NCBI GenBank assembly: GCA_963662375.2
Contig: CAXXRP010000005.1
Span: forward strand, 310,001 to 374,000
Direction: 5' to 3'
Origin: UBA11612 sp963662375
Lineage (GTDB): Bacteria; Pseudomonadota; Alphaproteobacteria; Rhodospirillales; Rhodospirillaceae
DNA length: 64,000 nt
The notes under the pieces: generated by a model
What the model was told of the DNA's origin: nothing
The model's input: the letters and a program-made list of their open reading frames with translations, nothing else
Database searches by the model: none
Shown here: positions 53,526 through 63,021 of the stretch, one piece after another
Numbering within the stretch: position 1 is the first letter of the stretch
How the letters are laid out: every line of letters begins with the position of its first letter
Position numbers and translations under genes: made by a program

Positions 53526-54324
53526 ATGAAGAATATTCTATCTGCCGCGTTTATCGCCGTCATATTTGTATCTACCGGCGCTGCGCAAGCTGCCACAGTG
53601 CTTATCACTGGCTCCAATCGGGGTCTCGGTCTCGAGTTCGCGACGCAGTACGCCGAACGGAGCTGGGATGTCATCGCGATAGCTCGCAGCCCGTCGGATG
53701 ATGAAGAGCTCAAAGCCTTAGCCGCGAAGCATAAAAATGTGACGATCGAGAAGCTCGACGTGACAGATATGGCTGAAATCGACACCCTCGCCGCGAAGTA
53801 CAAGGGCAAACCCATTGATCTTCTGCTCGATAACGCAGGCGTGCTGGGTGGTGGGCCTGAACAGTCCCTAGGCAATTTCAGCCAGGAGCGGTTTCATTAA
53901 GTTCTCGGTATTAATGTATTTGGTGCGCTCGCTGTTTCTCAGGCTTTCCGCGAAAACGTGATCGCTAGTGAAGGGAAAAAGATCATTTCGATGACGAGCG
54001 GTCTTGGCTCTATCGCCGGGGCGGGTGGCATGCCGAACGCGCCTTATTACTATCGCATCAGCAAGGCGGGCCTGAATATGGCTACGCGTGCTCTGGGCGG
54101 CAACCTTCGCGCGCGAGGGGTCACTGTGGGCGTTGTCGCACCGGGTACGGTGGAAACAGATATGCTAGAGGAAGTGAACGAAATGTTTTTCGCAAAATGG
54201 AATTCCCCCCTCTATCAAACCGAAAGAAAGCATTTCAAAGTTGATCGATGTTATTGCTGCCTTGACACCCGCAACCGCGGCCGAAGGCATAAATAACTAT
54301 GATGGCTCGGTTATGCCCTGGTAG
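53526..54324 (+). pseudogene. Broken signal-bearing short-chain dehydrogenase, copy 3
   Basis: Starts at ATG 53526 with a signal (ILSAAFIAVIFVSTGAAQAA), TVLITGSNRGLG and LLLDNAGVLG (Asp for the first Asn), then an in-frame TAA at 53898. The same frame goes on with VLGINVFGALAVSQAFRENV, ISMTSGLGSIAG and YYRISKAGLN. A frameshift near 54215 moves the end to IDVIAALTPATAAEGINNYD and GSVMPW. Both changes together rule out a full product. Confidence 0.85.
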
Positions 54325-54354
54325 AAGATCTATTTAACGTAGGGAGATTAAAGT

Positions 54355-55197
54355 ATGAAATGCACTATTTCCGCGCTCGCGATCTCGGCGATCGTCTTTA
54401 TATCTGGCGTTGCCTACGCCGATACAGTGCTCCTTACCGGCTCGAATCGAGGGCTGGGTTTTCAGTTCGCTAAGCAATATGTGGAACGTGGTTATACCGT
54501 GATCGCCACCGCCCGTAGCCCTGGAGACGATGTAGAGCTCAAGGCGCTGGCGGCAAAGCATAAGAATGTCGTAATTGAGAAACTGGATGTGCTCGACGAA
54601 ACGGCATTGAATAGGCTGGCCGCGAAATATAAGGGCGAGCCCATCGATATCTTGATCAACAACGCTGGTGTTCTCGGGAGCGGGTCCTTCGCTAAGCCGG
54701 ACAGAGATGAATTCAACCGCGTCATGGCCGTTAATGTCTATGGTGTTTTAGCGGTCGCCGAAGCCTTCCGCGACAATGTGGCGGCGAGCACGCAAAAGAA
54801 AATCATTAGCCTCACTAGTCCCGCCGGTACTTTTAACATCTCCAGCTTATTCGTTGACGGCAAAATGGCTGGGATGCCAGCGCCGGGCAAAGAAGCCAAG
54901 CCAGTGGACCGAGGGGTGGATGTTGCCGAGGGCAGTGGTTTTTATTATGGCCTCAGCAAGGTGTCCGTAAATCTCGCAATGCATAAAATCCGCAATCAAG
55001 TGCGGTCCGAGGGAATCATTATAGGCCTCATCGCCCCGAATGCTGTGGATACAGACATGCTCGCGGAATTGGGCTATAGCGGTCCCAAAACCACAGCGTC
55101 AGATGCCATCGCCAGTTTTATCAAGATTATTGACGGCATGACGCTGGAGAATGCCAGCCGGCCCATGATTCAGGACGAAACGATCCTCGACTGGTAG
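54355..55197 (+). CDS. Signal-bearing short-chain dehydrogenase, copy 4
   Basis: 280 aa, about 20 longer than copies 1-2 owing to an insertion (SSLFVDGKMAGMPAPGKEAK) before the catalytic Tyr. Signal MKCTISALAISAIVFISGVAYA, TVLLTGSNRGLG, LINNAGVLGSG, LTSPAG and YGLSK. GGGAG precedes the ATG. Ends TILDW. Its divergence from copies 1-3 suggests a changed substrate pocket. Confidence 0.87.
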   Translation: MKCTISALAISAIVFISGVAYADTVLLTGSNRGLGFQFAKQYVERGYTVIATARSPGDDVELKALAAKHKNVVIEKLDVLDETALNRLAAKYKGEPIDILINNAGVLGSGSFAKPDRDEFNRVMAVNVYGVLAVAEAFRDNVAASTQKKIISLTSPAGTFNISSLFVDGKMAGMPAPGKEAKPVDRGVDVAEGSGFYYGLSKVSVNLAMHKIRNQVRSEGIIIGLIAPNAVDTDMLAELGYSGPKTTASDAIASFIKIIDGMTLENASRPMIQDETILDW

Positions 55198-55223
55198 CCC
55201 CCCACCGCTATAACGCGGCGGCG

Positions 55224-55868
55224 TCAATTTGCTACGGTGAAAACGGGACAAGACACCTGCGTACCGCCGAGGCCGCAGTAGCCCCCCGGATTTTTGGCCA
55301 GGTATTGTTGATGGTAATCCTCGGCATAATAAAACTCCGGCGCATCGATGATCTCTGTCGTGATCGTGCCGTAGTATTTTTGGTTTAAAGCCTTTTCATA
55401 GGCGGTCTTCGACGCCTCAGCGACCTTCCGCTGCGCTGCGTTGTATACGTATATGCCGGAACGGTATTGGGTACCTGTATCGTTGCCTTGTCGCATGCCT
55501 TGGGTCGGGTCGTGGCCTTCCCAAAATTTTTTCAACAGCAGCTCGTAGCGCAGATTATTGGCATCAAAAACTACTCTCACCACTTCGTTGTGCCCGGTCA
55601 TCCCCGAGCACACCTCCTTGTAGGTGGCGTTGGGCGTAAATCCAGCGGCGTAACCAACGTGAGTCGAGTACACGCCAGATAACTGCCAGAAAAGCTTCTC
55701 CGCACCCCAAAAACATCCCAGTCCGAACATGGCCAAGTCTGAGCCTTCGGGAAACGGCGGCGTCAAACGGTTGCCGTTCACGAAATGGGTCTCTGGGACA
55801 GGCATGGCTTTAGCTCGGCCCGTCGGCGCACTCTTGGCGTCAGGCAGGCGTGTCTTGGTAAATAACAT
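55224..55868 (-). CDS. msrA: Peptide methionine (S)-S-oxide reductase A
   Basis: Reduces the S-epimer of methionine sulfoxide in oxidised proteins. Catalytic Cys52 in GLGCFWGAEK, then GYAAG, GHNEVVRVVFD and EGHDPTQGMRQGNDTGTQYRS. The two resolving cysteines are Cys198 and Cys207 (GYCGLGGTQVSCPVF). 214 aa with the longer N-terminus of the class A1 form. Converges on the SDR array. Confidence 0.94.
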   Translation of the reverse strand: MLFTKTRLPDAKSAPTGRAKAMPVPETHFVNGNRLTPPFPEGSDLAMFGLGCFWGAEKLFWQLSGVYSTHVGYAAGFTPNATYKEVCSGMTGHNEVVRVVFDANNLRYELLLKKFWEGHDPTQGMRQGNDTGTQYRSGIYVYNAAQRKVAEASKTAYEKALNQKYYGTITTEIIDAPEFYYAEDYHQQYLAKNPGGYCGLGGTQVSCPVFTVAN

Positions 55869-55917
55869 CTAGATTCCCTTTGCCAAAATTGTATCTCCTA
55901 AAATTGTATCTCGGTAT

Positions 55918-56721
55918 ATGTCCATGATACGCCTTCTCTTGGTTTGGGTATATTGGGCTATGGCATTTTTGTCTCCAGACGCATACGCGTTGCAACTCAC
56001 CCGCACAGCGTTCGCCGCGGTGTTGGCCGGCGGCGTGGTGTTGCTCGCCGTGGCGGTAGGTACAGCGGCGCTGGCCCGATTTGGGGAGGCATTTCTCTTA
56101 GGTGCTTTCGTATCCTATCTGCCGGCTGCCGCCGTGATCGTCACCCGTATCGCCTCTTACCATCCCCATGCACGTTTCGGTTTGGCTAACGTTATCACAT
56201 TGGTCCGGCTGATCATTACGAGCCTCCTTGCTGGCTTGGCTGTTGAACTCTTCATGTCTCAAGGGCGAATGACGTTTATTTCAGCGTGGTATTTTTTTGC
56301 CGCTGCGGCAGTTGGCTTAGTTTTAGATGGTCTGGATGGACCTGTAGCCCGACGTGAAGAACTCGCGTCGCGCTTCGGTTCGCGGTTCGACATGGAAGCA
56401 GACGCATTGCAAAGTTTCGTGCTGTCAGTCGTCGCATTCGTCCTTGCAAAGGCGGGGTGGTGGATATTGATTGGTGGATTACTTCGCTATCTCTTCGTTG
56501 CTGTGTCGGTTGTGTGGCCGACGTTGGCTGGAGCTCTACCTCCGTCCTGGCGCCGCAAGACCATCTCCGCAATTCAGAGCAGTGTTCTCGTCGCGTTACT
56601 TGCGCCAATTATCGTGCCACCTCTGAGTACTATCGCGGCGACCACCGCACTTCTCCTTCTTGTTTATTCCTTCACGGTTGATGTTGTATGGCTCGTGGGT
56701 GAACGTGGGCGCACGCAATGA
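55918..56721 (+). CDS. CDP-alcohol phosphatidyltransferase family enzyme
   Basis: Integral membrane transferase that joins a CDP-linked lipid or alcohol to an alcohol acceptor. The class motif is complete: D-G-x2-A-R-x8-G-x3-D-x3-D, here DGPVARREELASRFGSRFDMEAD (about residues 140-162), between hydrophobic spans. 267 aa with six to seven spans. The head group cannot be read from sequence. The ATG at 55918 lies just after a 13-bp direct repeat (AAAATTGTATCTC at 55885 and 55900). The stop overlaps the next gene (ATGA). Confidence 0.88.
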   Translation: MSMIRLLLVWVYWAMAFLSPDAYALQLTRTAFAAVLAGGVVLLAVAVGTAALARFGEAFLLGAFVSYLPAAAVIVTRIASYHPHARFGLANVITLVRLIITSLLAGLAVELFMSQGRMTFISAWYFFAAAAVGLVLDGLDGPVARREELASRFGSRFDMEADALQSFVLSVVAFVLAKAGWWILIGGLLRYLFVAVSVVWPTLAGALPPSWRRKTISAIQSSVLVALLAPIIVPPLSTIAATTALLLLVYSFTVDVVWLVGERGRTQ

Positions 56722-58343
56722 ACTCATGGTTTCAATTCGTCAGCGCTCTCGCCTTTTTGTATATGCTTCTAGTTCTGCCGGATTGGCCTGGCAACTTCGT
56801 TTCCTACACCTTCATTCGCTTGCCAATTGAGCTGCCGCTGCTGATGCTGATGATGGTCACGATGCCGCTGCGTGCGATGCGCGGAGTCCGCGCATTGATC
56901 ACGGCAATGTTTACTATCGTAATCGGCCTAAAATTCGCAAACTTGGTGACTTTCGAGGGCTATGCTCGGCCGTTCAACATTCTTGTGGACCCAGGCCTTG
57001 TTTCTACTGCAGTGCGCACCATCGCTGGCGGACAAGGTATGGTCGCTGCGGTAAGTGTTATTGTTGCAGTTGCTGCCCTTATTGCTGCCCTTGCGGCTCT
57101 TCTGTGGTGGGCCATCGGCGCGCTCCAGACGAATCATTCGCCAATCTCACCGCGTGCGATGGTCGCTATCGCAGGCGTCGCTCTGGTCTGCGCCGTTCCG
57201 CTAGCGGATGTGAAGTTCGATCGGTCCTGGTGGAACATTACAAGCTGGGATACCAGCCGCTTTGCCCGAGAACGCGCGCTGTCGGTTTTGGAAGGATTGC
57301 GGTACGACGCCGCCTTTCGGGTGGAACTAGAGGCGGAAGTATACAGTGAGGTGCCAGACGAGCATAGGCTGGCTGCGCTTCGCGGTACCGACGTTCTCCT
57401 AATTTTTGTCGAATCCTATGGCCGCGTAGCCCTCGAAGAGCCCTCTATTGCCACATCAGTCCTGCCGGCACTGGAAGCGTTTGACGCGGCCATTAAAAAA
57501 CGAGGTTTTGCAGCGCGCAGTGCGTGGCTCACGTCGCCCACGTTCGGCGGTCAAAGTTGGCTCGCCCACAGCACCTTTGCCACCGGTCTGTGGGTCGATA
57601 ACCAGCGTCGATACGAAAGCCTCTTCGTAAGTGAGCGCAAAACCCTAGTTCACGATTTTGCGCTTGGTGGTTGGCGCACCGTAGGCGTTATGCCGCAGAT
57701 TACCTTTGCGTGGCCGGAAGGCAAGTTGTTCGGATACGACCAAATTTATGCTGCGGCGGACTTAGATTACGCCGGCCCGCACTTCGACTATATGACTATG
57801 CCCGACCAGTACACGCTTTCGGCCTTCCACGCCCGAGAGCTTATGCCGTCCCCCCGCTCGGCGGTAATGGCGGAAATCGGTCTTATCTCCAGCCATCTCC
57901 CCTGGACACCGCTACCGAAAATTGTGCGGTGGGATGACATAAGGAACGGTGAAATATTCTCCGAGGCGAGACATCCGCGCGTGCCGATAAATTGGACGGA
58001 TACAGAAAATATGCGCGCAAACTACGCCGCTGCTATGATTTATGAAATACAGATTCTTCAATCCTACGTCGCCGAAATGGCGGGTAGCAGTGCGCTATTG
58101 GTCATCGTTGGTGATCATCAGCCCACTCCAGTCGTGAGCGGCAACGAGGCGTCCTACGATGTGCCCGTGCATATTATCTCAGGAGATCCGTCACTTTTGG
58201 ACGCAATCAATGACTGGCGGTGGACACCCGGCATGATTCCGACTGCGTCCAGCCCGGTCTGGCGTATGGACGCCATGCGCCAGCGCTTTCTTGAATCGTT
58301 TACGCCGGGCACTGCCCAGGCTACCGTGCCGATAAATCCTTAA
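56718..58343 (+). CDS. Membrane alkaline-phosphatase-superfamily enzyme (LTA synthase/phosphotransferase-like)
   Basis: 541 aa. Five N-terminal spans (to about residue 155) are followed by a periplasmic sulfatase-like domain: metal Glu in DVLLIFVESYG, candidate nucleophile Thr/Ser in LTSPTFGGQSWLAHSTFATG (about 270-290) and metal Asp-His in VIVGDHQPTP (about 465). The layout matches enzymes that move phospho-glycerol or phospho-ethanolamine head groups from lipids to glycans. Coupled to the CDP-alcohol transferase gene by a 4-base overlap and followed 11 bases later by the creatininase gene. Confidence 0.85.
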   Translation: MNSWFQFVSALAFLYMLLVLPDWPGNFVSYTFIRLPIELPLLMLMMVTMPLRAMRGVRALITAMFTIVIGLKFANLVTFEGYARPFNILVDPGLVSTAVRTIAGGQGMVAAVSVIVAVAALIAALAALLWWAIGALQTNHSPISPRAMVAIAGVALVCAVPLADVKFDRSWWNITSWDTSRFARERALSVLEGLRYDAAFRVELEAEVYSEVPDEHRLAALRGTDVLLIFVESYGRVALEEPSIATSVLPALEAFDAAIKKRGFAARSAWLTSPTFGGQSWLAHSTFATGLWVDNQRRYESLFVSERKTLVHDFALGGWRTVGVMPQITFAWPEGKLFGYDQIYAAADLDYAGPHFDYMTMPDQYTLSAFHARELMPSPRSAVMAEIGLISSHLPWTPLPKIVRWDDIRNGEIFSEARHPRVPINWTDTENMRANYAAAMIYEIQILQSYVAEMAGSSALLVIVGDHQPTPVVSGNEASYDVPVHIISGDPSLLDAINDWRWTPGMIPTASSPVWRMDAMRQRFLESFTPGTAQATVPINP

Positions 58344-58354
58344 GGGGAGCGCAC

Positions 58355-59116
58355 GTGTTTATCTCTTACGGCCACATGACGCAGACAGATGTTGTAGCCA
58401 CCAACAGCGTGGCGCTCATCCCGCTGGCGGCTATGGAAACACATGGGCCGCACTTGCCTATCGCCACCGATGGGCTGATTGTTGAGGGAATCATCGACCG
58501 TGCATCGGAATTGGATACAACAGAAACACCAATTTACCGCCTGCCGTCTCTATGGCTGGGCGCGTCGGGCGAACACGCCGCGCGTGCCGGAACACTTTCC
58601 ATAGAGCCCGAGCTTCTCATCGCGCAAACAGTTTCTATCGGCGAAGGTTTGGTGCGCAGGGGCATGCACCGCGTTCTGCTGTTCAATGCTCACGGTGGAA
58701 ATATCGCCGCGGCAAACATCGCGGTCCTAAAGATTCGCACGAAATCGGACATGCTTGCTGCCAGTGCCCATTGGCTGGATTTTGGTCTGCCCGAAGCTTT
58801 GATCCCGCCGGCATTGGTGGAAGAGGACGTTCACGGCGGATGGGTGGAAACGTCCGTGATTTTGCACCTTGCGCCCGAGTTCTTCAAAAAGGACACGGCG
58901 TCAGCGAATTCGCCATCCCCGCCCGCCACAAGTCTTTTCCCTAAGGGGCCGGTCAACTGGGGCTGGAAAATCGACGATCTTGCATCGGGGGGGTGGGCTG
59001 GCCGACCCGATCTGGCTAGCGCTGCGCTCGGCGCGGACATGGTCGACCACGCCGCGCGTCGGCTCTGCGAAACGCTAACTGATCTCGCCCAGGCGTCGTG
59101 GCCCCACAATCGCTGA
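58355..59116 (+). CDS. Creatininase-family amidohydrolase
   Basis: 253 aa. Metal motif PLAAMETHGPHLPIATD (Glu28, His30, His33, Asp39), then LLFNAHGGNIAAAN and EEDVHGGWVETS with the last ligand Glu. Family members include creatininase, the archaeal ArfB formamide hydrolase that acts on a GTP cyclohydrolase product, and mycofactocin MftE. Given the neighbouring GTP cyclohydrolase II and RibD-type genes, an ArfB-like role on a pyrimidine is attractive but inferred. GTG start with AAGGGGAG. Its 3' end overlaps ribA by 42 bases, tail to tail. Confidence 0.88.
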   Translation: MFISYGHMTQTDVVATNSVALIPLAAMETHGPHLPIATDGLIVEGIIDRASELDTTETPIYRLPSLWLGASGEHAARAGTLSIEPELLIAQTVSIGEGLVRRGMHRVLLFNAHGGNIAAANIAVLKIRTKSDMLAASAHWLDFGLPEALIPPALVEEDVHGGWVETSVILHLAPEFFKKDTASANSPSPPATSLFPKGPVNWGWKIDDLASGGWAGRPDLASAALGADMVDHAARRLCETLTDLAQASWPHNR

Positions 59117-60256
59117 TGATTTACGTCCGCTCTGTCGGATAATTTTGCCGAGCATATGCCCCGAGCGCTGGGCTTTGGTGGTCAGGTAGTCGTGATTGTG
59201 CGGATTAACGGGCCCGATCAGGCGCCGGTGGCCCACGACATCAACGCCGAAACTCTCAAGCGCCGTTATCTTGCCGGGATTATTAGTCATCAGGATAATC
59301 TGTTTGAATCTCAATAGGGCCAGCATGGCACCAGCTACTTCGTAACGCCGTTCGTCGGGGCCGTAACCCAAAACCGCATCGGCATCCACGGTATCATGCC
59401 CCATCTCCTGCAATCCGTAGGCGCGCATCTTATTCAATAGACCGATACCGCGCCCTTCCTGATCAAGATACAGCAACACACCACTGCCCTCGCTTGCGAT
59501 TTCGCTAATGGCGAGGCGAAGTTGGTCGCCGCAATCGCACTTCAAGCTGCCAAAGAGATCGCCGGTGAGGCATGCGGAATGCAATCGGGTCAGCACCGGC
59601 TTCTCCAGGTTAGGTCCGCCCACAACGATCGCCAGTTGATCGTGCAAGCCGTCGCCGCCGCGAAAGACCACGAACTCCGCGTCGGTGGTGCCGGCCAGCG
59701 GTACGCGCGTGCGTGCTGCAATAGACAGATCGCGGGCCGCAAGCTCGTGGAAACTCTCCACCGCAGCTGCGGTTACCGCCACCATGGCGGAGTCTTCGGC
59801 GGTGCCGGCGGGCAGCACCACGGCGGCCGGAAGAAGGTAGGCACGCTTCACCAACTCCAGCGCTACAGCCTCGGCATACGAGGCGGGTCGCAATGGAACA
59901 ACAGGAACCGACGGGCCAACCGCCAGTAGCATTGCATCTAATTCATCATCGTTGAGGCCGGCCACCTCGATTCGTGACGGGCCCTTCGCGACAAACCCTA
60001 GATGCAGTAGTCGAGGAGCGGGGAGAATAAGACCGCCCGCACCGCCGGTCGTGGCGTGCCACTCAGCAACCCGTTCACCGCCCAGCATCTCCGCTGAGGC
60101 AACAACGTGAATGTCGCCGCTACGGCCGAGTAACTTCACCGGACGTCGCGCGCGTAGTTCAGCGATGGCCCGCTGAACGGAAAGACGGTCCGGATCCCCA
60201 AGCCAGCTTGTGACGTCCCCTCCGCCGGGATCGATTTTTATGTCTTCCTTAGGCAC
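59075..60256 (-). CDS. ribA: GTP cyclohydrolase II
   Basis: Opens the imidazole ring of GTP to give 2,5-diamino-6-ribosylamino-pyrimidinone phosphate, the first step of riboflavin synthesis. Zinc cysteines Cys229, Cys240 and Cys242 in RLHSACLTGDLFGSLKCDCG, then LLYLDQEGRGIGLLNKM, and MTNNPGKITALE near the C-terminus. Residues 1-200 are a degenerate, non-RibB extension lacking DHBP-synthase motifs. 393 aa. It diverges from the RibD-type gene across 26 bases. Whether it serves riboflavin or the neighbouring cluster is open. Confidence 0.93.
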   Translation of the reverse strand: MPKEDIKIDPGGGDVTSWLGDPDRLSVQRAIAELRARRPVKLLGRSGDIHVVASAEMLGGERVAEWHATTGGAGGLILPAPRLLHLGFVAKGPSRIEVAGLNDDELDAMLLAVGPSVPVVPLRPASYAEAVALELVKRAYLLPAAVVLPAGTAEDSAMVAVTAAAVESFHELAARDLSIAARTRVPLAGTTDAEFVVFRGGDGLHDQLAIVVGGPNLEKPVLTRLHSACLTGDLFGSLKCDCGDQLRLAISEIASEGSGVLLYLDQEGRGIGLLNKMRAYGLQEMGHDTVDADAVLGYGPDERRYEVAGAMLALLRFKQIILMTNNPGKITALESFGVDVVGHRRLIGPVNPHNHDYLTTKAQRSGHMLGKIIRQSGRKSSAIVGPRRLGEIS

Positions 60257-60282
60257 AAATTACCTGCAAAAAAGCCAGTGTT

Positions 60283-61071
60283 ATGGAAATGATCAATATA
60301 GTGGACTGGGAACGTGGCTCCCCGCAATGGTCTGCGGTGGTATCTGCATCCCATAGTTGTGACCTGGCGCTTGGCGAAAGCAGCACGCTTTGGCCCATAT
60401 ATGGTCCGATCATCCAAGGAGCGGCGGAAAATCACCCGTTTATCGTTGGTCAGATCGGTCAATCGCTGGACGGGCGAATCGCCACAGCTACAAACCAATC
60501 TCACTATATTAACAGCGAAGCTGCCAGGGTTCATCTTCATCGCTTACGGGCTTTGGCGGATGTGGTAGTTGTCGGAGTCGGCACGGTTCTCGCGGACGAC
60601 CCCCAACTCACCGTTCGCCACACCGAAGGCCGCCACCCGGCAAGGGTGATCATAGATCCGCAAGGACGGGCTCCGACCGACGCCAAATGTTTTCGCGACG
60701 ATGGCGTACGCCGCATCGTGATTCAGTCCGAATCCCATATACGGCCCGGCGGAGTTGAATGCGTGCGAGTACCCGCAGGCTCCGACGGACTGCCGCCGTC
60801 GGGAATCGTGGCTGCGCTGAGCGAATTGGGCCTGCGGCGCATTTTGGTTGAAGGCGGAGCGGTTACGTTGTCCCGCTTTCTCGCCGCCGGATGCCTAACC
60901 CGCCTGCATATTCTTACAGCGCCCATGATCATTGGCTCGGGCAAGATGGGTATTCAACTTCCGGAAATCGCCACACTAGACGCAGCCATTCGACCGTGCA
61001 CCAGAGCACACCTACTGCCTGGTGGTGATATATTGTTCGACTGCGACATTGGCGCTCTGCCCTCAACCTAA
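60283..61071 (+). CDS. RibD-type pyrimidine reductase domain protein (no deaminase domain)
   Basis: 262 aa. The RibD C-terminal dihydrofolate-reductase-like fold begins near residue 52: HPFIVGQIGQSLDGRIATA, VVVGVGTVLADDPQLTVR, GLRRILVEGGAVTLSRFLAA and LTAPMIIGSG. The zinc deaminase domain of bifunctional RibD is absent; the first 50 residues show no known motif. It probably reduces a ribosylamino-pyrimidine with NADPH. Divergent from ribA, sharing a 26-base promoter gap. Confidence 0.88.
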   Translation: MEMINIVDWERGSPQWSAVVSASHSCDLALGESSTLWPIYGPIIQGAAENHPFIVGQIGQSLDGRIATATNQSHYINSEAARVHLHRLRALADVVVVGVGTVLADDPQLTVRHTEGRHPARVIIDPQGRAPTDAKCFRDDGVRRIVIQSESHIRPGGVECVRVPAGSDGLPPSGIVAALSELGLRRILVEGGAVTLSRFLAAGCLTRLHILTAPMIIGSGKMGIQLPEIATLDAAIRPCTRAHLLPGGDILFDCDIGALPST

Positions 61072-61128
61072 TGCGAGCGTATGAATCTGCGGTGAATGCT
61101 GACGCGTCTGAGTAGGGGCTAATTAAGT

Positions 61129-61965
61129 TTATGGCACAGCGAAAATATCGCGATGACCTATGGTCAATAAATCAGTATTTGTCATCCGGTCTTCCAACCA
61201 GTTTCCGGCTTCGCTCTTCGTCACGGTGCCGACCTCGACTGCGGCCGCGGCAATGCTCTTCAGTGTTTCCTGCATGAGACGTTGGGTCGTTTCGCTCAAC
61301 TCCCAAGGACTGTCCCCGCTAATCACCGTATAGCCAACGTCGCTCAGGGCACCTTCCAGAATTGTGATAGCGCCCGGCCCGGCTGCGGGACCGAATCCTT
61401 TGTCCACACGCTGATGCGCGCGGAAGGCAGAAAATATTTGCTCGTCTAACTCATGATTTGGATTTGCTTCCATCCACCCATCGAAACTCAGCACCGCCAG
61501 CAGCGGTATGCGTTTAGCGCACAATGCATCCACAAATCGTACGATCCAATCTGCTGATGTGAGATCAAAGAGTGCTGACGCCGTCGCCAAATTCGCTTCG
61601 TTAAGCCAGCGCCCGGGATCGGTCGCGAGATCATGCTGCCTTATGTGGACGTCGATGTGCTGTCCTGCGCGTTCAAGGGCGATCTCACTGGCAAGCCGTG
61701 AAGCCGTTCCGCTCCATACTGCAAGAGCTTTCAGTGCGGTATTTAGATTTTCCTCGTCATGATCCACCAGCGTCCACAATTGTTCTTTGGGAAGAAGCGG
61801 TGCAAAAGCCCGCACCGATGCGCCGGTTCCGGCACCTAAATCGCATACGGACAATTTTTCGCGGCCCACGAAGGCTCGTGCGCAGGCGTTGAGGACGTCC
61901 TTATTGTGAGATTCTATATCTACCGGCTCGCGTAGCGCGAGCCACTCGGGGGCAAATCGGCTCAT
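61129..61965 (-). CDS. Class I SAM-dependent methyltransferase
   Basis: 278 aa from ATG 61965, which overlaps the glycosyltransferase stop (ATGA); the frame opens 21 codons earlier. Motif I is LSVCDLGAGTGASVRAFAPLL, followed by LVDHDEENLNTAL and LFDLTSADWIVRFVDAL. Resembles methyltransferases of small-molecule pathways. The acceptor is unknown, but coupling to the glycosyltransferase and PTPS-like genes implies a shared product. Confidence 0.85.
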   Translation of the reverse strand: MSRFAPEWLALREPVDIESHNKDVLNACARAFVGREKLSVCDLGAGTGASVRAFAPLLPKEQLWTLVDHDEENLNTALKALAVWSGTASRLASEIALERAGQHIDVHIRQHDLATDPGRWLNEANLATASALFDLTSADWIVRFVDALCAKRIPLLAVLSFDGWMEANPNHELDEQIFSAFRAHQRVDKGFGPAAGPGAITILEGALSDVGYTVISGDSPWELSETTQRLMQETLKSIAAAAVEVGTVTKSEAGNWLEDRMTNTDLLTIGHRDIFAVP

Positions 61966-63008
61966 GATGCCGCTGCCGACAAGGCCTTTGCCACCGCGGC
62001 GGCCGTGTCGGACCAGCGCGGCAGACATTGCCCATGCGCCCAGGCCGCTGTGGCCATTTTCGATCGCTCATCGTCGTCAGTCAGTATGCGGCGTAAGGCC
62101 AAAGCGAGTGCTTTCGGATCATCCGGCGGCACAAGCAGTCCAGCATCATCTGGCACGGTATCGGTTACCGCCCCCGCCGCACAAGCGACTATGGGTAAGC
62201 CATGCGCCAACGCTTCCGCGAAGGCCATGCCATAACCTTCGTGCCGTGACGGCAGAACAAATACGCTAGATCGATCATATATCTCACTCAATTCGCTTGC
62301 CGTGACTTCACCGCAAAGGTCAATTCTCTTTTCGAGTTCACCCGACTTGATCAATGCGCGGACAGCCGCCGTTGTTTCGGGCTCGCGGGATAAACCGCCC
62401 ACACATACGCTGGTCCAGCCGAGGTCGGCGATGGCCCGGAGCGCGGGAACCAGAACGTCATAGCCTTTGCGGTAGGTCACGGTGGCCACGGTAAGCAATT
62501 GAGGCACAGCGTTATAGTCCCATGCACGCGCCGCCGGATCGGTGCCCGGAAGAGCGACATGTATATTTGCCCCGGGCACGTCATAGCGCGTGGCTAACGT
62601 ATGTGCCGTATCGGAGCCCGTTGTCACAACGACGCGCGCTTCCTTTAATGCCGTCTTTTCAGATGCATACAAACGATCCGCATTTGCACCAGAGAGCCCC
62701 GTCTCGAGCGCAAGCGGATGATGAACCAGCGCGATAAATTTCAATTCGAGCCCGTCCAAGATGGAACGCGACATTGCACCGAAGGCCAAACCGTCCACCA
62801 GCACCACGGCACCTGATGGGAGACCCTCGAAAACTTTACGAGTGTTTAGAAAATCGCTGGTGGATGGCTCGGGGTATCCGGCAGCCAGAGGAATGAGGCG
62901 CGGGCGCCATCCGGCATTGGGCAGCTCCTCAATCAGGCGCCGGGCGTAGATATAGCCGCCGGTCAACGTCTCCACATCGCCCGGGACCGCGAACCAAACG
63001 TCACGCAC
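61962..63008 (-). CDS. Glycosyltransferase family 4
   Basis: 348 aa, GT-B fold. N-terminal FAVPGDVETLTGGYIYARRLIEEL (acceptor side), the linker VATVTYRKGYDVLVPALRAI, and the donor site SSVFVLPSRHEGYGMAFAEALAHGLPIVAC with the E-x7-E type pair. Transfers a sugar from an NDP donor. GTG start at 63008, 13 bases after the PTPS-like gene. Confidence 0.9.
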   Translation of the reverse strand: MRDVWFAVPGDVETLTGGYIYARRLIEELPNAGWRPRLIPLAAGYPEPSTSDFLNTRKVFEGLPSGAVVLVDGLAFGAMSRSILDGLELKFIALVHHPLALETGLSGANADRLYASEKTALKEARVVVTTGSDTAHTLATRYDVPGANIHVALPGTDPAARAWDYNAVPQLLTVATVTYRKGYDVLVPALRAIADLGWTSVCVGGLSREPETTAAVRALIKSGELEKRIDLCGEVTASELSEIYDRSSVFVLPSRHEGYGMAFAEALAHGLPIVACAAGAVTDTVPDDAGLLVPPDDPKALALALRRILTDDDERSKMATAAWAHGQCLPRWSDTAAAVAKALSAAAS

Positions 63009-63021
63009 TTGCGGCGCTCAT

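Noticed and set aside
60257..60282. FMN riboswitch before ribA or the RibD-type gene
   Set aside because: Only 26 bases separate the divergent starts, far too short for an FMN aptamer.
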